From Cyanobacteria bacterium UBA5018 (GTDB lineage: Bacteria > Cyanobacteriota > Cyanobacteriia > PCC-6307 > Cyanobiaceae): DNA of 27,188 nt. This document shows, piece by piece, positions 23,114-27,188 of the stretch. The notes under the pieces are model-generated. The model did not search any database. It saw only the letters and a list, made by a program, of their open reading frames with translations, and had not been told where the DNA came from. Location of the stretch: NCBI GenBank assembly GCA_002396505.1, contig DGYA01000019.1, forward strand, positions 644-27,831. The letters are read 5' to 3'. Made by a program: the position numbers and the translations under genes. Numbering within the stretch: the first letter of the stretch is position 1; each line of letters begins with the position of its first letter.

Positions 23114-23476
23114 TTAGCGCATTTGGACGGCATTTAGCCTGGCGCGGAAGCTCGCAAAATTGCTGTCCTCGTTGTTGTCTGCGTTGCTGTCATTGGCAGA
23201 TCCAAAGCTTGGCAATGGCCCTGCGGCCTCGGCCGGTGCCTCAGCCAGCCCCTGGCTCGAGTTAGTGGCTTTGAACTGGCGCCGCGCCCTGCCAGCAAAC
23301 CCCTGGCGACCCTCCAGTAAACGAATCAGGGCACGGCTGCGGTTGGCATCGCCGACGGTTTCGCCAGCCTTGGGGCGCACCAAGGGATTGTCCTTCAATT
23401 CACCGCGCAGCTGGTTCAGCAGTCGGAAATGACCGGTGGTGTTGTACTTGCGCAGCACGCTGGGATCCCAGGCCAT
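23114..23476 (-). CDS. Small conserved cyanobacterial protein, function unknown
   Basis: A 120-residue protein from ATG 23476 (GTG 23482 is possible). The N-terminus MAWDPSVLRKYNTTGHFRLL then NQLRGELKDNPLVRP is of a type I recall as widely conserved in cyanobacteria without assigned function. The middle is basic (RALIRLLEGRQGFAGRARRQ), and the C-terminal half is low-complexity, rich in Ala, Ser, Asn and Asp, and ends with FASFRARLNAVQMR. No signal peptide or membrane segment. It is divergent from the peroxiredoxin gene, with a 186-bp shared upstream region. Confidence 0.75.
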   Translation of the reverse strand: MAWDPSVLRKYNTTGHFRLLNQLRGELKDNPLVRPKAGETVGDANRSRALIRLLEGRQGFAGRARRQFKATNSSQGLAEAPAEAAGPLPSFGSANDSNADNNEDSNFASFRARLNAVQMR

Positions 23477-23662
23477 AGTCACTGATCGAATACAGCAAGC
23501 CTATGGCCCAGCCGGCCGCGGTTTTGTGATAGGTTGTAACCAAGGTAACTGGAAGTCGTTCCGACTACGGATCTGTTCCCTGTCGGTGCTGGCCCCAGGG
23601 GTTCAGTGCTCACCCCTGAGCCTCCCTTCCGCCGCCCTCCCCTTCTCCTTTCTTCTGACCCC

Positions 23663-24253
<591 letters not shown>

Positions 24254-24282
24254 TAATTTAGTAGTTAATCTAAATTAGACAA

Positions 24283-24307
24283 GGGGGCCGAGTGGCCCCC
24301 TTTTTTT
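24283..24307 (+). terminator. Rho-independent terminator of the peroxiredoxin gene
   Basis: GGGGGCC-GAGT-GGCCCCC is a perfect 7-bp GC stem with a 4-nt loop, followed by seven T, 30 bp after the peroxiredoxin stop codon. A textbook intrinsic terminator for plus-strand transcription, which also separates the gene from convergent purQ. Confidence 0.93.
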
Positions 24308-24406
24308 ATGATCTAAAAATCACTCGGTCTATGTTTAAATCGTTCCAGCAAAATTTTAGCTCAGCCTTGGCCTTGTCAGGGACGAATAGTGCAGCTAATA
24401 AATAAT

Positions 24407-25060
24407 TCAGCCCAACAGGCTGGCCAGCAGGCGGCGGCCATCAATGCCGCCAATTTGGGGGTCACAGGCCCGCTCTGGGTGGGGCATCAAGCCCAACACG
24501 TTGCCGGCCTTATTTGTAATGCCAGCCACGTCGGCCACCGAACCGTTGGGATTTGCCCGATAGCGCAGCACAACCTGCCCGCCATCCTCCAGGGCCTGTA
24601 ACTGCTCCGGATCGCACTGATAGCGGCCCTCTCCATGGGCTATCGGGAAGGTCACCTTTTCGCCATCGCCGTAGCCCTGCAGCCAGCGGCAGTCGCCGGG
24701 GCTTACCGCCAGCTCGGCCGGCTCACAGAGAAAATGCAACTTGGCGTTGCGGGTGAGGGCCCCAGGCAGCAGGCCCATCTCGGTTAACACCTGAAAGCCG
24801 TTGCAGATTCCCAGTACTGGACCACCAGCGGCGGCAAATTGAATCACCTCCTGCAGCAGCGGAGCAAAGCGAGCGATAGCGCCACAGCGCAGGTAATCGC
24901 CATAGCTAAAGCCACCGGGCAGGATCACCGCCTCTAGGTCAGTAAGATCCCGCTCCTCATGCCAAAGGAAGCGGCTGGGCAGGCCCAGACAGCCCTCCAG
25001 GGCCCAACTCACATCCCGATCACAGTTAGAACCGGGAAACACCACGATACCGATTGTCAT
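24407..25060 (-). CDS. purQ: Phosphoribosylformylglycinamidine synthase subunit PurQ
   Basis: PurQ is the class I glutaminase subunit of FGAM synthase; with PurS and PurL it converts FGAR to FGAM in purine synthesis. The 217-residue protein from ATG 25060 begins TIGIVVFPGSNCDRDVSWAL, has PGGFSYGDYLRCGAIARF, the nucleophile Cys in GPVLGICNGFQVLTEMGLLP, and the catalytic His and Glu in GLMPHPERA. The start overlaps the purS stop as ATGA, so the two are translationally coupled. purL is not in the window. Confidence 0.97.
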   Translation of the reverse strand: MTIGIVVFPGSNCDRDVSWALEGCLGLPSRFLWHEERDLTDLEAVILPGGFSYGDYLRCGAIARFAPLLQEVIQFAAAGGPVLGICNGFQVLTEMGLLPGALTRNAKLHFLCEPAELAVSPGDCRWLQGYGDGEKVTFPIAHGEGRYQCDPEQLQALEDGGQVVLRYRANPNGSVADVAGITNKAGNVLGLMPHPERACDPQIGGIDGRRLLASLLG

Positions 25061-25329
25061 GCCGCAGTGCCTCCGGAGGCTTCCAGCTGCTCCAGGCACC
25101 AGTTTTCAATCACCGGATTGGCCAGCAGCCGGTCGCTGAGTAGCTCCAGTTGGGCCCTGGCCGCATCTTGATCGACGGCTTCCAGTTCCACCTCGATCGA
25201 CTTGCCAATCCGCAGGCGAGTGACACCGTCTACACCGAGGCGGGCGGCAGCGGCCCTGGTGGCCTCCCCAGCCGGATCGAGAACCGAGGGTCTGAGCGAC
25301 ACCTGAACGCGAGCACTGAATCGAGGCAC
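25057..25329 (-). CDS. purS: Phosphoribosylformylglycinamidine synthase subunit PurS
   Basis: PurS is the small subunit that bridges PurQ and PurL and helps channel ammonia. The 90-residue product from GTG 25329 reads PRFSARVQVSLRPSVLDPAG, then GVDGVTRLRIGKSIEVEL, and ends ANPVIENWCLEQLEASGGTAA minus-strand upstream of purQ; the V..R.GK..E segment and NP(V/L)IE(N/D) ending are typical. A longer frame to 25377 exists but adds no conserved residues. The purQ start overlaps its stop codon. Confidence 0.93.
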   Translation of the reverse strand: MPRFSARVQVSLRPSVLDPAGEATRAAAARLGVDGVTRLRIGKSIEVELEAVDQDAARAQLELLSDRLLANPVIENWCLEQLEASGGTAA

Positions 25330-25412
25330 CGTGAAAGCCGAAGGTTTGTTAAATCTTGACAGTCCGTGGAACCGCAAGGGCCCTGGTTGGCCGAGATCTG
25401 AACAGAATTGTG

Positions 25413-25472
25413 CCAGCTGCCCAGCAGCCAGCTGCCCAGGGGCCAGATCCCCAGGAGCCAGCGCTTGGGCAA
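25413..25472. repeat. 15-bp tandem array, 4 units, upstream of purS
   Basis: Units at 25413, 25428, 25443 and 25458: CCAGCTGCCCAGCAG, CCAGCTGCCCAGGGG, CCAGATCCCCAGGAG and CCAGCGCTTGGGCAA. On the minus strand they read W-L-L-G-S / W-P-L-G-S / W-L-L-G-I, similar to the WLSGY units of the array near miaE. Confidence 0.85.
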
Positions 25473-25702
25473 GCCAGGCGCAGCTGAGCCGGGAGGATGG
25501 TCACAAAGGTGCTGGCAGGGCTGGCGCCAGGTGCACTGGCAAATAACCTGGCTCAACTTTTGGCGGTGGCGCGTCAGCAGTTACCGATCCTTTGCAGCGG
25601 CTAGGTGGCAGCCAGTGGAGTGCTCAGCCAGGGGATCACAAAAGGCCGAACCAACCTGGTGACCAACCCGCTTGACTTAGCCGCCAAGTAAGCTAGGCCA
25701 GG

Positions 25703-25732
25703 CAACCTCAGTGCAGCCAACCTCAGTGCAGC
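25703..25732. repeat. 15-bp perfect tandem repeat, 2 units
   Basis: CAACCTCAGTGCAGC occurs twice in a row with no mismatch. Plus-strand translation is ANLSA-ANLSA, the textbook A(N/D)LxX pentapeptide unit. A stop codon lies 4 codons upstream in the same frame, so it is not part of an intact gene. Confidence 0.85.
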
Positions 25733-26050
25733 TAGCTGCAAGGATGGCCAATGAATGCAGGGTTGCCAAGTAGCACATTGAGAGCTGTGGATTCGCAGGG
25801 CAGCAGGGGAGCCACCATATTTGCTCCACAACACCCCTTCTGGCTGAACCGTTGGTGAATGACGGATGGGGAATCGGGTAAAACTGAATATATTTGCGGA
25901 TAACATCGCTCCGATGGCAACAGCTGAGTAAGAAATCGTCCCCATTCAGCAAGGAGAGCAGCGCCAGGCGCTAGCCAGTACATGAGAGAAGACACGAGGT
26001 CTGGGAAGTCCATCGGCAGCCAGCTCGTTAAGACCATTTTGGCTTAAAAT

Positions 26051-26071
26051 CGGATTAAGTGCGGTAATCCG
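26051..26071. other. Inverted repeat in the purS-amidotransferase spacer
   Basis: CGGATTA / TAATCCG, 7-bp perfect arms with a 7-nt loop. It could be part of a small RNA or a binding site; no promoter or terminator could be tied to it. Confidence 0.3.
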
Positions 26072-26371
26072 AGCAACAAACCGTCCTAATCAGAGCCTGC
26101 CCACTGGATAAGCCTCTGCCTGGGTAATCAAACCAAGACGGAAGCTTTACTTGCCATGGTCGCCTAATTGAGGGCAGGGACGTCGCATCCTTGCCCAACG
26201 ATGCAGTTTAAGAATTGGTAAAAACGATATTTTCCATGGAAGCCAAGCTCTAAGTACCTACCGAAACGACAAGCCTCGCAGCCTAGAACTAAGCCCCCCA
26301 GGCTTGAAGCGCTTGCATTAAGATCTCCTGTAGATCGTTGCAGTTGAGATTGCAATTGAGACCGGCGTCCT

Positions 26372-27172
26372 TCAGACACTGTAGGACGCCTTAAGGCCAA
26401 GCCTTCTCTGGGTTACTTCACCACATTGCAGCAGCAAAGCTTCGCCAATTTCAAGACTCCGCCAGCGTTCGTTGGTCGTTAGTGGCTCAGTGCTTATAAT
26501 AGTGACAACGTCCCGGTTGGTGGTCACCTTTGAGAAATCAATAGTGTGGTCCTCATCCAATAAGGTGGCTGCGGTGAAGGGTGCCCGTCTGGTGATGATG
26601 TGAAGCTTGGTATCACAAAAGACATAAAGCCAGCTGCCATTGCTTATTAGACAATTGAAGATGCCATTGCTGGCGAGCCAGGCTGCGCAATCGTTTAGGA
26701 TCGGAAAGAGATCGTGGCCATCGGCATGCTCAGGTGCCCTTGCACTCAGCACATTGAGGATCCAGCAGAAAGCAGCTTCACTATCAGTATTGCCGACTGG
26801 TTGATAATGCTTACCCAGTAGAAAATCACATTTTAGGTCGCCATTGTGGGCGAAAACCCAATCCTCTTTACGCCAGGTTCGATGAAAAGGATGGCAATTC
26901 TCCAGCACAACCACACCTTGGGTTGCCTTGCGGATGTGGGCGAGTGAATAGAGAGACTTGAGATCGAGGTCCGCCAGCTCAGCAGCTACAGGAGAAAAGG
27001 CTGCCGCATTTTGTTCTTTATAGATATTAACCCCAGCTCCATTAGGGTCAAAGCTGGCCAGCCCCCAACCATCGCTATGTGTATCAGTCACCCCTCCGCG
27101 GCGCGTCAGGCCGCGGAAAGAGAAGCTTATGTCTGTTGGCGTATTAGCGCTTAGGGCGAGCAGCTCACACAT
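26372..27172 (-). CDS. Class II glutamine amidotransferase (YafJ/EgtC-like)
   Basis: An Ntn-type glutamine amidotransferase domain with the nucleophile Cys2 (MCELLALSANTPTDISFSF). Further family landmarks: THSDGWGLASF, LAHIRKATQG, ENCHPFHRTW with WVFAHNGDL (oxyanion-hole Asn-Gly), and VGNTDSEAAFCWIL. The 266-residue length is normal for the YafJ group. Members are annotated as putative glutamine hydrolases, some working in ergothioneine biosynthesis as gamma-glutamyl hydrolase EgtC; no ergothioneine genes are in the window, so the substrate is unknown. Complete, with its start 16 bp from the right edge. GC is lower than in the left half of the window. Confidence 0.9.
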   Translation of the reverse strand: MCELLALSANTPTDISFSFRGLTRRGGVTDTHSDGWGLASFDPNGAGVNIYKEQNAAAFSPVAAELADLDLKSLYSLAHIRKATQGVVVLENCHPFHRTWRKEDWVFAHNGDLKCDFLLGKHYQPVGNTDSEAAFCWILNVLSARAPEHADGHDLFPILNDCAAWLASNGIFNCLISNGSWLYVFCDTKLHIITRRAPFTAATLLDEDHTIDFSKVTTNRDVVTIISTEPLTTNERWRSLEIGEALLLQCGEVTQRRLGLKASYSV

Positions 27173-27188
27173 CAGCAGAAACTCGATC

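Larger units (their letters stand above)
25330..26371. other. 1-kb spacer without a convincing gene
   Basis: No reading frame here has family character. The spacer holds a 15-bp array (25413-25472), a second 15-bp pair (25703-25732) and a hairpin (26051-26071). A 78-codon minus-strand frame from TTG 26400 to 26164, overlapping the amidotransferase 3' end and containing a 12-bp repeat (SQLQSQLQ), is possible but unsupported. GC falls towards the right half. Confidence 0.6.

Noticed and set aside
26164..26400. 78-codon minus-strand frame at the amidotransferase 3' end
   Set aside because: TTG start inside the neighbouring gene, a short repeat near its start and no family similarity; kept only as a remark in the spacer entry.

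Overview
The window looks like chromosomal DNA of a high-GC unicellular picocyanobacterium of the Cyanobium / freshwater Synechococcus type. This rests on the family-level look of the genes (MiaE beside AroQ, ClpB, 2-Cys peroxiredoxin, PurS-PurQ, several small proteins resembling picocyanobacterial conserved hypotheticals) and on the base composition. It is an inference; no database was searched.

Layout. 1-2320: the 3' part of an acireductone dioxygenase whose frame runs off the left edge through a Pro/Ala/Thr-rich stretch; miaE and aroQ on the minus strand; tRNA-Tyr and tRNA-Thr on the plus strand. 2321-3717: a degraded transposase, a small secreted Cys-rich protein and repeat-rich spacer. 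3718-9094: clpB, a pterin carbinolamine dehydratase, a stand-alone AP2-domain protein, a TspO-like membrane protein and two small unknown proteins. 9292-13127: a two-domain chromate transporter facing a P-type cation ATPase that lacks its usual N-terminus.

13128-16719 is the most unusual part: a minus-strand run of broken genes. It holds a DrmD-like (DISARM-type) SNF2 helicase fragment with a mutated Walker A and an internal deletion; the first 28 or so codons of a RecQ-like helicase; an RNA ligase frameshifted at its nucleotidyl-lysine motif; a PIN-domain gene whose frame has run into that ligase; the C-terminal half of a DUF3696-type ATPase without Walker A; and an apparently intact MNT-HEPN fusion directly preceded by a 49-codon ORF. 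I read it as the remains of one or more defence/RNA-repair modules. A second tiny RNA-ligase remnant lies about 8 kb away, next to a DUF1810 gene.

16724-22099 carries a membrane/coiled-coil protein and a 1431-residue, lower-GC, Calx-beta/cadherin/RTX-like protein that is probably secreted. 22325-27172 is more ordinary: DUF1810, a small conserved protein, peroxiredoxin with a strong terminator, purS-purQ in a translationally coupled pair, a 1-kb spacer, and a class II glutamine amidotransferase.

A second theme cuts across all regions: short tandem arrays with units of 11-15 bp sit at gene ends and in spacers. Four of them have 15-bp units that, in one frame, read as pentapeptide-repeat-like sequence. 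Some arrays extend the ends of neighbouring reading frames.
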